Shown here in pieces: positions 8,408 through 17,700 of a stretch of DNA of 31,578 bases. A program made the position numbers and the translations under genes. The stretch covers positions 1 through 31,578 of the forward strand of contig JAKLKB010000071.1 of assembly GCA_023150835.1 (NCBI GenBank). Direction: 5' to 3'. Under the pieces are notes generated by a model. It ran no database searches and had not been told where the DNA came from. It saw only the letters and a list, made by a program, of their open reading frames with translations. This stretch comes from Myxococcota bacterium. GTDB taxonomy: Bacteria; Myxococcota_C; UBA6777. The number at the start of each line of letters is the position of its first letter. The first letter of the stretch is position 1.

Positions 8408-9376
8408 TCACCGCAACGGCTCTCCCTTGCGAGAGATCGGTGACACCGCGATCTGCGGCCCTTCGGGCGATGTTCGCTTCATGCGCAACGCTTCGAATGC
8501 CTCTCGGGCGCTTTCCCGAATATGTCGATCTTGATGCGCGCTCGACAACATCGCAAGAAATCCCTCGGCATGCCTACCACCCAACACCGCCACCGCCGAC
8601 ACAAGGTGCTGCAAAAACACCGACGATGCTCGCGGGGCCAACCGTATCAACGGAACCACCGCTTCTTCCGCCTTCAATCTCACCAATCCACCCATCATCG
8701 CCAACAACTTCGTCTCCTCCGACCCCTCCAATTGCCCCACCAACAACGGGATCGCTCGCCGCTCCCCTCGCATCCCTAACAACATCGCCGCTTGCCGCTG
8801 CTCCAACGCGCTCCCTCGCACCAACAACTCCAACAGATGCGCATTACTCGCCCCATCCAACCGCGTAAAACTATCCAACGAACGCGCCCCCATCACCACC
8901 AACTCACGACTCCATCGACGGATCTTCCCCAGCGGCGGTGAAATCGAACTATCGTACAACGCGCTGCGTTCCTCCCGAAACAACAACTCCCGCTCCCTCT
9001 TGTCCAACGGTAACAGCTTCAACTTCATTACCAGATACATCCGTGACTTCGGCTCTTCCGCGATCCCGTTCTCGATATCGTGCGCAAACCGCAGATGCAG
9101 CGAAAAAATCCCCGCATAACGCCCTCTGCGCACCTTTTTCTCTTGCGTCCAACGGATCTTGTTGTTCCCCTTCAACCCGCCCCGAAATATCTTTTCCATT
9201 ACTGTCTGAGAGAGCCTCAACCGATCCAAAAACCGCCCTCCCGCATCATTCCACACCAACGGCGACACCACCTCCAACCCTTCTCTCTGCGCGCTTGGCG
9301 AGCGACACCCCCACAACAACAACACTCCCCACCCACACACCAACCACCCCTTCACCTTCCGCGCTCTCGTTTCCAT
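8408..9376 (-). CDS. Putative lipoprotein with HEAT-like repeats
   Basis: 322 residues. The ATG at 9376 is preferred over the GTG before it because GGAGG then sits seven bases upstream. The signal is KVKGWLVCGWGVLLLWGC with a good lipobox (LWGC, Cys24). Residues about 35-170 form a region of unknown fold rich in Arg/Lys and Leu. From about 185 to 305 helical pairs recur: LELLVRGSALEQRQAAMLLGM, RRAIPLLVGQLEGSEETKLLA, EEAVVPLIRLAP, ARESAREAFEAL-like. These fit HEAT/PBS-lyase-type repeats, which serve as protein-protein scaffolds. Its place next to another lipoprotein suggests an envelope pair. The partner and role are unknown. Confidence 0.75.
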   Translation of the reverse strand: METRARKVKGWLVCGWGVLLLWGCRSPSAQREGLEVVSPLVWNDAGGRFLDRLRLSQTVMEKIFRGGLKGNNKIRWTQEKKVRRGRYAGIFSLHLRFAHDIENGIAEEPKSRMYLVMKLKLLPLDKRERELLFREERSALYDSSISPPLGKIRRWSRELVVMGARSLDSFTRLDGASNAHLLELLVRGSALEQRQAAMLLGMRGERRAIPLLVGQLEGSEETKLLAMMGGLVRLKAEEAVVPLIRLAPRASSVFLQHLVSAVAVLGGRHAEGFLAMLSSAHQDRHIRESAREAFEALRMKRTSPEGPQIAVSPISRKGEPLR

Positions 9377-9570
9377 CACACACCCTCCAACGCGACAAGC
9401 CTATCTGCTTGGTATCCCTCACCATAGCGCGCCCATCCCTCCGAAACAAGCGCCCCTTTCTTTTGATGATGTGGGGGTCCACCCCATAGGCACCTTGTGA
9501 AGCCACATCTGGCCCCTCTTACATGGGTACAAAACGCGGGCATCACGCAGAGGATATCGAAAAGAAGAGT

Positions 9571-9801
9571 CCACGGAAAGCACGGAAAGCACCGAAAGCA
9601 CCGAAAGTACCGAAAGTACCGAAAGTACCGAAAGTACCGAAAGTACCGAAAGCACGGAAAGCACGGAAAGTACCGAAAGCACGGAAAGTACCGAAAGCAC
9701 GGAAAGCACGGAAAGCACGGAAAGCACGGAAAGCACGGAAAGCACGGAAAGCACGGAAAGCACGGAAAGCACGGAAAGCACGGAAAGTACCGAAAGCACG
9801 G
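9571..9801. repeat. 9-bp tandem repeat, about 25 units
   Basis: Uninterrupted 9-mers from 9571 to 9795, then a partial unit. Three unit types alternate: GCACGGAAA, GTACCGAAA and GCACCGAAA. In order: one CCACGGAAA, one GCACGGAAA, two GCACCGAAA, five GTACCGAAA, two GCACGGAAA, a GTACC/GCACG/GTACC alternation, ten GCACGGAAA, one GTACCGAAA. Because the unit is a multiple of three, all frames stay open (Lys-Ala-Arg, His-Gly-Lys; Leu-Ser-Val on the minus strand), but none has a credible start. It sits in the 550-bp gap between the methyltransferase-like and HEAT lipoprotein genes (9377-9926). Confidence 0.95.
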
Positions 9802-9842
9802 CGACGGGGTTTCTCTGTGCGCTCAGACTTTCTGCTTTCTTT

Positions 9843-9914
9843 CCCCTCGCGGCAGTAGCGAGGCTTTGCGAGCGTCGCAGGGAGAGGGGTGTCGCGAAGC
9901 GACGGGGTGAGGGC
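9843..9914. repeat. Two-hairpin REP-like element
   Basis: Contains the hairpins CCTCGC-ggcagta-GCGAGG (9845-9863) and GTCGC-gaa-GCGAC (9891-9903) joined by GGGAGAGGGG, and ends in GGGGTGAGGG. Sequences of this look are, from general knowledge, widespread REP-type intergenic palindromes in proteobacteria. It lies just beyond the stop of the gene at 9927 and could act as a 3' stabilising structure. Confidence 0.45.
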
Positions 9915-9926
9915 GACGCAATCATA

Positions 9927-10745
9927 TCACAACAATCGGGCGTATTTTGCGTGGCCTTGTGCGTCCATTTGTTGCAGTGCTTCTGCGCGTTTTTGCTGGT
10001 ATTGCTCACGCAGGGCGGCAAAGTGCTGTGGGGAAGGGGAGCTTGGGTCGGAAGGTTCAGGAGCGGCAGAGAAAAACAGGCCCGAAAAAAAAGCAGGAGA
10101 GAGGCCGTGTTGTTGGAGGGCGTCTTGATACCATCGCGCAGCATCGGAGAATGGAAGGCGAAAACCCACATCACGCAAGCGAGCTTCGATCTCGGCGTAT
10201 TGTTGGGGAGAAGCGTTGTGGATCTCGGCGATGAATCGGCCTCCTTCACGCAGCGCATCAAAGAAAACAGCGATGGCTTGGGATTGTTGGGGGGGAGATA
10301 GGCACTGCAAGGCTCGAAAATTCAAGATCAGATCAAGATCTTCTTGGGGGGCTTGTTGGCAAAAGTCCTGACATCGGGGGTAAAGCAGCAAGGGCGGATG
10401 GGGTGGAAAAGGCAGATGGTGTTGTTTGAGGCATTCTTTGAGCGATGGGATATGCTCGGTCCAACGGGGGTTTTGGAAAGTGCTGAGCATCTTGATCGCA
10501 CTTGGAGCGATATCGGTCACCCATGTCTCACAACCGAACGACGCAAACAGCAGCGGGGCAAGAGATAACCCATTGCCTGCGAACCACACCCGCCGTTCTT
10601 GTTGCGCAAGCAGCCAAGGCAAAAAAGCTGCGGCGCGTTCGATGTGGTAAGACAGAGCGCCTTTTTCCAGATGGTGGCCCTGCGCGATCAGTACGGCGAT
10701 ATGGTCTTCCCATCCTTGCGGATCCTCGGGACTCTTGTGTCGCAC
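9927..10745 (-). CDS. Class I SAM-dependent methyltransferase-like protein
   Basis: 272 residues from a GTG at 10745 that has GAGG six bases upstream; the longer frame from a TTG at 10805 has no ribosome-binding site. The core resembles a Rossmann methyltransferase: motif I VWFAGNGLSLAPLLFASFGC (53-72), an acidic end of strand 2 (TD at 77-78), LDLILNFRALQCLS (137-150) in the motif IV position and LREGGRFIAEIHN (165-177) after it. Motif I lacks the usual D/E-x-G-x-G-x-G form, so cofactor binding is less certain. The C-terminus is Pro/Ser-rich, then helical and Gln-rich. The substrate is unknown. It follows the TraX-family gene by 75 bp on the same strand. Confidence 0.7.
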   Translation of the reverse strand: MRHKSPEDPQGWEDHIAVLIAQGHHLEKGALSYHIERAAAFLPWLLAQQERRVWFAGNGLSLAPLLFASFGCETWVTDIAPSAIKMLSTFQNPRWTEHIPSLKECLKQHHLPFPPHPPLLLYPRCQDFCQQAPQEDLDLILNFRALQCLSPPQQSQAIAVFFDALREGGRFIAEIHNASPQQYAEIEARLRDVGFRLPFSDAARWYQDALQQHGLSPAFFSGLFFSAAPEPSDPSSPSPQHFAALREQYQQKRAEALQQMDAQGHAKYARLL

Positions 10746-10820
10746 CGCGTGCCTCTTTTGGAAGGGACTTGTTGTGTTGCGCAAGATCGAAGCAGAAATC
10801 GCCAACGATGCAAGCGAAGA

Positions 10821-11612
10821 TCAAGATATCGAAAAGATCTCCCAAGGCCATTTGCCCATGCCAAGGCGCAAAAGGCTCAATAGTGCGAGATGGGCGGGGT
10901 AGTACACATAAAACGTCAGACGGGGGAGGTAGCGTCGAGTTCGGATCGCACAAGAGGATCCATACGCAACGATCGGGAGCACCAACGTCCCCGCTGTCGT
11001 CCAACAAAAGTCCGCCACAGGAAAAGCCATCGACCAAACACCCTCTTCGTAAGACAGCAGATGCCCAAGATCGATGTTGAGAAACACCGCCAACAAGGCA
11101 CACCAAAACCACCCGATGCGTCGGCCTTGTAAGATCATCACAAGCGCTACAGGAAAGACCAGCCCTACCAGATCGTAATCAAACGGATCTTTGAGCACAA
11201 AACTCACCAAAGAAAGCCCCAAAAGCAAATGCTGCCACACCGGCGATTGTTCGAGCAACCACCGCGAGATCAATGCCGTAAAACACAGGATAAACAGGAT
11301 GTTGATCTGCGGCTCGTCGAAGGCAAGCAAATAAAAAGGTTGGCTGAGCAGCGCGTACGCTATGATCCGTTGAAGATACCGATCCATCGGGTCTTTGCGG
11401 ATAAGATGACACGCCATCGCAAAACAAAACAGCGGATAGGCTCCTCGACCAAGATAAGTCAGCGAGGCGTATTCACCCCCAAACAACGCTTGGTTGGTGT
11501 GATCGAGTGTCATCAAGAACAACGCCCACAGCTTGAGCGTATCCAAGGCCCCTTCGGTTAAGAGCCACGGTGAAGGCGATGGGATGGGGAATTCGGAGGA
11601 AGGGATGTGCAT
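10821..11612 (-). CDS. TraX-family integral membrane protein
   Basis: 263 residues with about seven or eight hydrophobic helices. The N-terminal LDTLKLWALFLMTLDHTNQ, then LGRGAYPLFCFAMACHL, RIIAYALLSQPFYLLAF and NILFILCFTALIS, match the pattern of TraX proteins. The F-plasmid TraX N-acetylates pilin; chromosomal relatives are presumed membrane acyltransferases with unknown substrates. The ATG at 11612 has only a distant AAGGA, so the start is moderately sure. It lies 110 bp after the giant surface-protein gene and before the methyltransferase-like gene, all minus, so the three could form one transcription unit. Whether it modifies the giant protein is speculation. Confidence 0.8.
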   Translation of the reverse strand: MHIPSSEFPIPSPSPWLLTEGALDTLKLWALFLMTLDHTNQALFGGEYASLTYLGRGAYPLFCFAMACHLIRKDPMDRYLQRIIAYALLSQPFYLLAFDEPQINILFILCFTALISRWLLEQSPVWQHLLLGLSLVSFVLKDPFDYDLVGLVFPVALVMILQGRRIGWFWCALLAVFLNIDLGHLLSYEEGVWSMAFPVADFCWTTAGTLVLPIVAYGSSCAIRTRRYLPRLTFYVYYPAHLALLSLLRLGMGKWPWEIFSIS

Positions 11613-11638
11613 GATCGGGAGTGCGATCCTTTTTTGGG

Positions 11639-11718
11639 GGGGAGTCGAAGTGAAGGGATGTGAAGACTTGATCGTATCAACCGCTTGATCAAAGCGGTCG
11701 GGGGAAGTCGAAGTGAAG
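11639..11718. repeat. Direct repeats flanking a hairpin after the giant gene
   Basis: A 17-bp direct repeat ending AGTCGAAGTGAAG occurs at 11639-11655 and 11702-11718 (one mismatch). Between the copies lies the inverted repeat ACCGCTT-GATCA-AAGCGGT (11680-11698). The hairpin is short and has no T-run on the minus strand, so it is only a weak terminator candidate for the giant gene, whose stop is at 11723. Confidence 0.45.
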
Positions 11719-11722
11719 AGCG

Positions 11723-14700
11723 TCAGAACTTTCCGACAGCGCGGATGAAGAAGCCGCTGTAATCGCGGGTATCGTCGAGGAAGAGGTTGTCGGTAAAGCG
11801 TGTGAAGTTGTAGCCGACGCCGACGTAGGCGAAGCGATGGATATTGTACGAGGCTTCGACCAAGAAACCGTGATCAAAGGTCGAGTGGCGTAGGGCTTCG
11901 CCGCCTGAGCCTTGCCATTGCCAGAAGAGACGGTACTCGACGCCGATATCCAGTTTGTCAATCAGATGGAAATTCAGGCGGTTGATCCATAGGATCGTGG
12001 CAGTCGAAGCGGGCTGTAGTCCGGCGATCTCTTCTTTGCGGAACTTGACGTTGAATTGCTCGACGATCTGGAGACGGAAAGGCAACTCGAAGATCGGAAC
12101 CAGCGAGAAAACCTCCGTTACAGAGCGCTGTTGTTCGTTGGTGCCCGTCAATCCGAGGGGACGTTGTTCTTGGCGCAAGGTGTACTTGAGCAGGACACTC
12201 ACCCAATCAAATCGGACGGGGCGATACGCAAGACCCGCCGTGAATTCGAGCAGCTCGCCTTCGGTGCCGCCTGCGCCGCTGTTAAAGGAGAAGTTGTGTG
12301 TGAGCGCGTAGTTGAGTCGGATCAAGAAGGCGACATCTTCGGTGAATTGCCATGTCACGTTGTTGAGGGTGACAAACTGGAGCTTGTCGCCTGTGTTGAG
12401 GAGGGGGTTGTTTTCGTCGTAGCGAAGCTCGTAGCGACCCGAGGCTTTGATGTTTTTCCAACGGGTGAGTTGGAAGGTTAAACGCCCGACAGTTCGGCCA
12501 CTTGCGCCTGCGCGAGGATCAAGGAACATCGCTCGCTCAAAGCCTGCACCAAGAAATACCCCTTGGAAGAACTCGAAGACGTGGTTGAGACCGACGACTG
12601 CGCGGGAGTTTTCGTTGGAGATGCCGCTGTCGAGCTGATATTCGCCATACACACGGCTGCCACGGCTGAGCTTTTGCTCTGCGCCGATCACGACGGTATT
12701 GACGAGACCTGTGCTGAATTGTTGGTAGGTGATCTCTTCGCGGATGTAAGCTGAAGACGTTTCGTTGAGCTTGGTTTTGAGGCCGACTTGGGCGGAATGA
12801 TTCCCGCTCCATCGGAGGGTTCCCGCGACCGTTGCGTAAGTATCCGTGTCGAAAAGTTTGAGGTTCAGTCCCAACGTCGTGGCAAAGTGATCCATGACCG
12901 TGAGCGGTGCGACGGTTTGGGTTTCAAAGGCAAGCTGTTGGCGGAGCATGACTTGGACGTATTTGTTGATCTTCCACGAGCCACCAAGTGTGACGAAGTT
13001 GCCCCAGAGGTTGAGTCGTCGGAGGCCATCAAAGTCTTGGGTGTGGCTGTATTCGATGGTGACGTCCCAACTTGGGTTGATAAAGAAGGCATACTGCAAG
13101 TTGAAGAGGTGCTTGATGTAGTCGTAGGATTGGTTGGTGGTGGGATCGAATTGAAGGCCGATGCCGCCGTCGTATTTGAGTTGGATCTGATGCTTTTTGA
13201 ACAGTTTGAGGCGTGCGACCGCACCGCCTTTGGTGGTGCCTTGTTCGGGAGCTTGGCCTGACGCGAAGAAGTCGCGGTCTCGATGGGAAAAATACGCCGA
13301 GGTGATCAACTCGATATCTTTCCATTTGGTGAGTTCGGAGATGTCGGAGTTGAGGCGGACAGCGACGGCGTTTCCTTCGAGGGGGACGGCGCTGGTGGTG
13401 CCTTGTTGACCGAGTAGGCCAGAGAAGCGTTGGTTGTTGTGGAAGCCTTGGAGCGGTCGGAAGGTGAGTCCACCGTCGTCGCTAAAGAAGCTTTGCGAAT
13501 CAAAAGAAAGACTGCGTGCGTATTCGGCTTGAAGGTAGGTGTTTTTGTTCCATCGTGCGGTCAGGTCAAAGCCCCACAGTTGATAAGCTGGAGTGCCGCC
13601 CGTTGCGCGATTTTCTTGAACGAAGCTAAAGCCCACTTTGATCTTGTCGAAGAAAGATTGGCTGACTTGGACGCCGACAGTCAGTCCATTTTGGCCGTCG
13701 AGGTTTTCGTATTCGTAATCGGCTTCGATGTAGAGGGGGTTTCCGTCGAGGGTGGAGAAGAGGTTGTGTTGTGTGAGCAAGAAGCTATCGGCGACAGCAG
13801 AGACGGGGTGTTTAAAGAAGATACGGCCTTCAAAGTATTGGACGTTGTAATCGTCGTAACGTCGGAGGGGGATCTGGTGAAGGATGATGCCCGAGTCTTT
13901 GTCGCGGATGGTGAGTCGGATCTGCTCGGAGCCTTCGAGGATATTTTGATGGGGTAGATAGTAGAGCGAGCCGCCTGTTCCACGCATCTGGATGTGGGCT
14001 TTGAGTTGTTGTTGCTGTCCGTCAGAGACGAAGACGCGGGCGCGAGTGTCGTAGTGTTTGGCGAAACGCTTTTGGAAGTCGATATCGACGCCGTGTACGG
14101 TGCGATCGTAGCGGATGATCTCGACGCCGCGCAGTTTGGTATTGAAGTTTCCTGCGACAAGACGGGAGCGATCCGCTTGGACCATGACGTAAAGCGGCAT
14201 ACGGTAGGATTGATCACCGACTTTGAAGCCCCAGCCACGGGTTTGAACGTCTTGGACTTGTTTTCCTGAGTCGCCATACACGGGGTAATAGCGGTCTGGA
14301 TCGATTAGCTGTTGGTAAAAATCCGTGATCTCGCGGCGTTTGGGGGTTTCGATATAAGCGGTGTATTGGATATTTTTGAAGATCGCGCTGAGAAGGTGTT
14401 TTCCTTGGACTTGGCCTTTGGCGTAAAAGACGGCTCGACCGTGGATCATCACACCGCTGCCTTGGAAAGAGCCGATCGATTCGAGTCCTTCGATCTGGGT
14501 GCTTTGTGTGCCAAAGGTCATGTCTGCGAGCGCAAGCATAAACAAGCGGTTAAGGTTGACGTTGATCGGCCAGTTGATCTCGCCGCGATTGCCTTCTTTG
14601 TCTTCGGCGTAGAGTTGAAGTTTTTGCTGGCCGTGTTTGAGCTTGACCTTGACGGAAAAGACCCCTTTGTCAGAGACGGTCGCGGTCTGTCCGTTGGCAA

Positions 14701-17700
14701 AGACCTTGTTTCCGGGTTCGGTGTACCCTGTGAGGGTGAGTTCTTCGCTGTGAATGACCGAACCTTGGGGAGGAAGCGTGACGCGCAGTTTTGCAGCGGC
14801 GACTTCTTTGGCTTCGGACAGCGGGATCTCGACCAGTTTGGTTTTGGGTTCAGAAGGCGCGGGCTTTGCGGGCTTTGCGGGCTTTGCGGGCTTTGCGTCT
14901 TTGGTGGACGATGGGGGGAGGGCGGTTGATTTGGCCGAATGTACGGTGGCTTGCGCGACGGTAAGCGTTTTCTTTGCGGAAGCGGGGTCTTGTGCGAGGT
15001 TGGTTGTTTTGGTCGAAGGGGTGGTCGTTTGCGCAACGTTCGGGGTGTTGTTCGAGGATTTTGCCGAAGGGGTGGTTGTTTGCGGCGAGGTCGCGTCGAA
15101 AGTGAGCGGAGCCGGTGTGGGGGCTTGGGCGACACGAAGGTGTTTGCCGCGCCGTCCGTTGGTTTCGGAGGGGGTGTTTTGGGTGAGGTGATCGACTTTG
15201 TTTGCGGAGAGATAGAGTCGGAAGGTGGGTTGATCGTTGGCGGAGAGCAGGGGGTGGTTGTTTGGATCTTGGAACTCAAGCAAGAAACGCTTTTTGTTGA
15301 AGATCTGAGAAGGGTGCAAGATCAAGGACTTGCGAGGAGTAAAGGTGCGGCGTTTGAACCAAGCGAGGGGATCTTTTTTGGGCGCGGTGGAGGGCGATTT
15401 GGGGATCTGTGGTTTGGGCGCGGGTGCGGTGGTGGGAGCTTTTTTGAGGATAACGACGGGGAGATCGACACGTCCACCGCGTGGGGTGGTGATCTGGAGT
15501 CGGATCTCTCGGACATAAGGGGGTTGGAGAGTATGTTCAAACTGGCCGCGAGCGGTAAGCGGGAGGTTGAGTTGTTCGATCTGGGCCATCGGATCGTAGG
15601 ACATCCCGGGGATGGCGTTTCCTGCGGCGCTTTGTTCTTCGGTGACGCGGATCTCGATGCGCAGGTTTTTGCGTTTGTTGCGTGTACTGATGTTGGGCAA
15701 GAGCGGGCGACCTGCGCCAAAGCCGCGAGAGACGATCTGTGTGGAGGGTATCTGGAGCGAAGTTTGGAGGAAGTTGGCGATCGAGACAGCGCGGCGAACG
15801 GTGAGGAAAAGTGCGCGTTGACGGGGGAGATCGGTGTTGTGGTGGACGTGGACTTCGAGGCGGGTGTTGGATTCTTTGAGCAGAGCGAGGACTTTCTTAC
15901 GGAAGGCAGCGCTGCGCAGACGCGAGCGCAGGCGCCCGTAAACTTTGATGCCGCTGCGGCCCATCCATTGAGCGGGGAAAGTTTGGTTGAAGAGGACTTT
16001 GCGCGGCTTTTTGGTGACATTTGCCCCGAAGATGCGGGGAGGGCTTTGGCTGATCGTGTCGTCGAGGGTGGTCAAGGTGAATTGGGCGATGTAAAGGCTG
16101 CGTTCGCGCAAGACAAAGACGCCTGCGTTGGAATCGCCCATCCATTCGATGAGAGGAGGCGGGGTGCCAACGCCTTTCATGGTGCGGATCATCAGGCCCA
16201 TTTTTTTGCCTTGGGCTTTTTCGTAGAGGTCGATGCGCCAGTTGGCAGGGCGCGTCCCTTCGGCGACGCGCAGATGGAAGGCGGCGGGTTTGGGGAGGCT
16301 TTTGTCGCGTAGTTCTAGATCGATGCCTTGTTCGCTTTCAAAGTTGGGCAGGTGATCTTTTTCAGCGGTGATGGCGAGATCCACGACGGGGAGAGGACGG
16401 GGTTGTCCGTTGATGGCGAGGCGGGGTCCGTAGACGCTGCCTGTGATGCGGATGGGTTGGGGCTTGGGTTTGGGGATAACCTTTTTGCGCAAGAAGACTT
16501 TTTGAACGGTGGAGGTGACCGAATTGCATTTGACGGCGAAGTTGATTTTTCGGAAGAGACCGCGAGAGATGTAGAAGATACGGTCGGGGGTATCGATCAT
16601 GGTCGAGCCGGGGGGGAGGGTTTGGGCATCGATCTTGAGCATATGGTTTCCGGGATCGATGGCTTGGATATGGTATTTGCCGGTCTCGTCGGTTTCGGCG
16701 TAGTGTCCGTTGTCGAGATAGATGCGGACGCCACCGATGCCCGTGTCATCGGGGTCTTGCCAGCGGTTGCCGTTTTTGTCGCAGAAGACTTTTCCAAGCA
16801 CAGTACCTTGGTCAAAGATCGGATCGTAGGTGACTTGGACGACGGCGCGGGCTTGTTCGCTGATGGCTCCGCCCGCTTCGTTTTGGACGGTGGCGATGTT
16901 GACGTAAGAGCCGACAGGAAGGCCGCGACTGACAGCGACTTGGTAACGCAGCGTGATGTCGGTGAGTCCGGGCAGATCGAAGGGTCCAAAGCGCATCAGG
17001 CGGGTGGGCGTGATGGATTGGCCGTTTTTGCGGTTGGTGTTGGCTTCTGCGAGGACTTCGCGGCCATCGGAGCGTTTGACGCGAGGGCTGAGGGAAAGCA
17101 GGTTAAAGCCCGCAGGGAGGATATCGTTGATGTAGATCCCGCCGGTTTTTTTGTTGGAGTCAAAGAGCAAGTCGACGGGGCTGCGGTTTTCGACTTTGAG
17201 GGTGTAGGTGATGATATCGCCGACGGTGGCGACTTTGAGGGAGGCGGTTTTGCTGAGGATGATCAGGCTATCGAAGGAGTCGAGGGGGAGGTGGTTGTTT
17301 TGGATGACTTGTGGGCGGTTGGTGACGGAGAATCGGACATAATAGGTCTTGGGTTGGTTGGTATTTCCGGGGTTGGGTCGATCTTGGGGGATGATCTTTC
17401 CAAGATCGGTGAAGGTGGCGAATTGTGCGATGCCTGCTTCGGGAGCGATGCGTGTGGAAGGGAAGACCAAGGTGGGGATGGGGGAACGGACGGCGATGCG
17501 GTAGCTTCGTTCGTTTGAGGTGGGCGGATCGAACTTGTACATACCTCGGCGGTTGGTGGGTTGGCCTTGTTGGTTTTCGGGGAGATCGGTTTGGGAGACT
17601 TGTTGTCCGCAGCGGCCTTCGCGGTCGCCCGCTTTTTCTCGGATGCAAAGGCCGGTGTTTCCGCAATCACTGTCACGTCGGCAGGCCGTGTTTCCAAGAT

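Noticed and set aside
9571-9801. CRISPR array
   Set aside because: Units are 9 bp with no spacers and no cas genes nearby; this is a simple tandem repeat.
9419-10261. A 280-codon minus-strand frame with dozens of Leu-Ser-Val repeats
   Set aside because: It overlaps the methyltransferase-like gene in another frame and merely reads through the 9-bp tandem repeat. No ribosome-binding site or sensible flanking sequence is present.
11613-11636. Plus-strand intrinsic terminator (GATCG/CGATC then T-run)
   Set aside because: The stem is only five pairs and no plus-strand gene ends here. It also overlaps the leader of the TraX-family gene.
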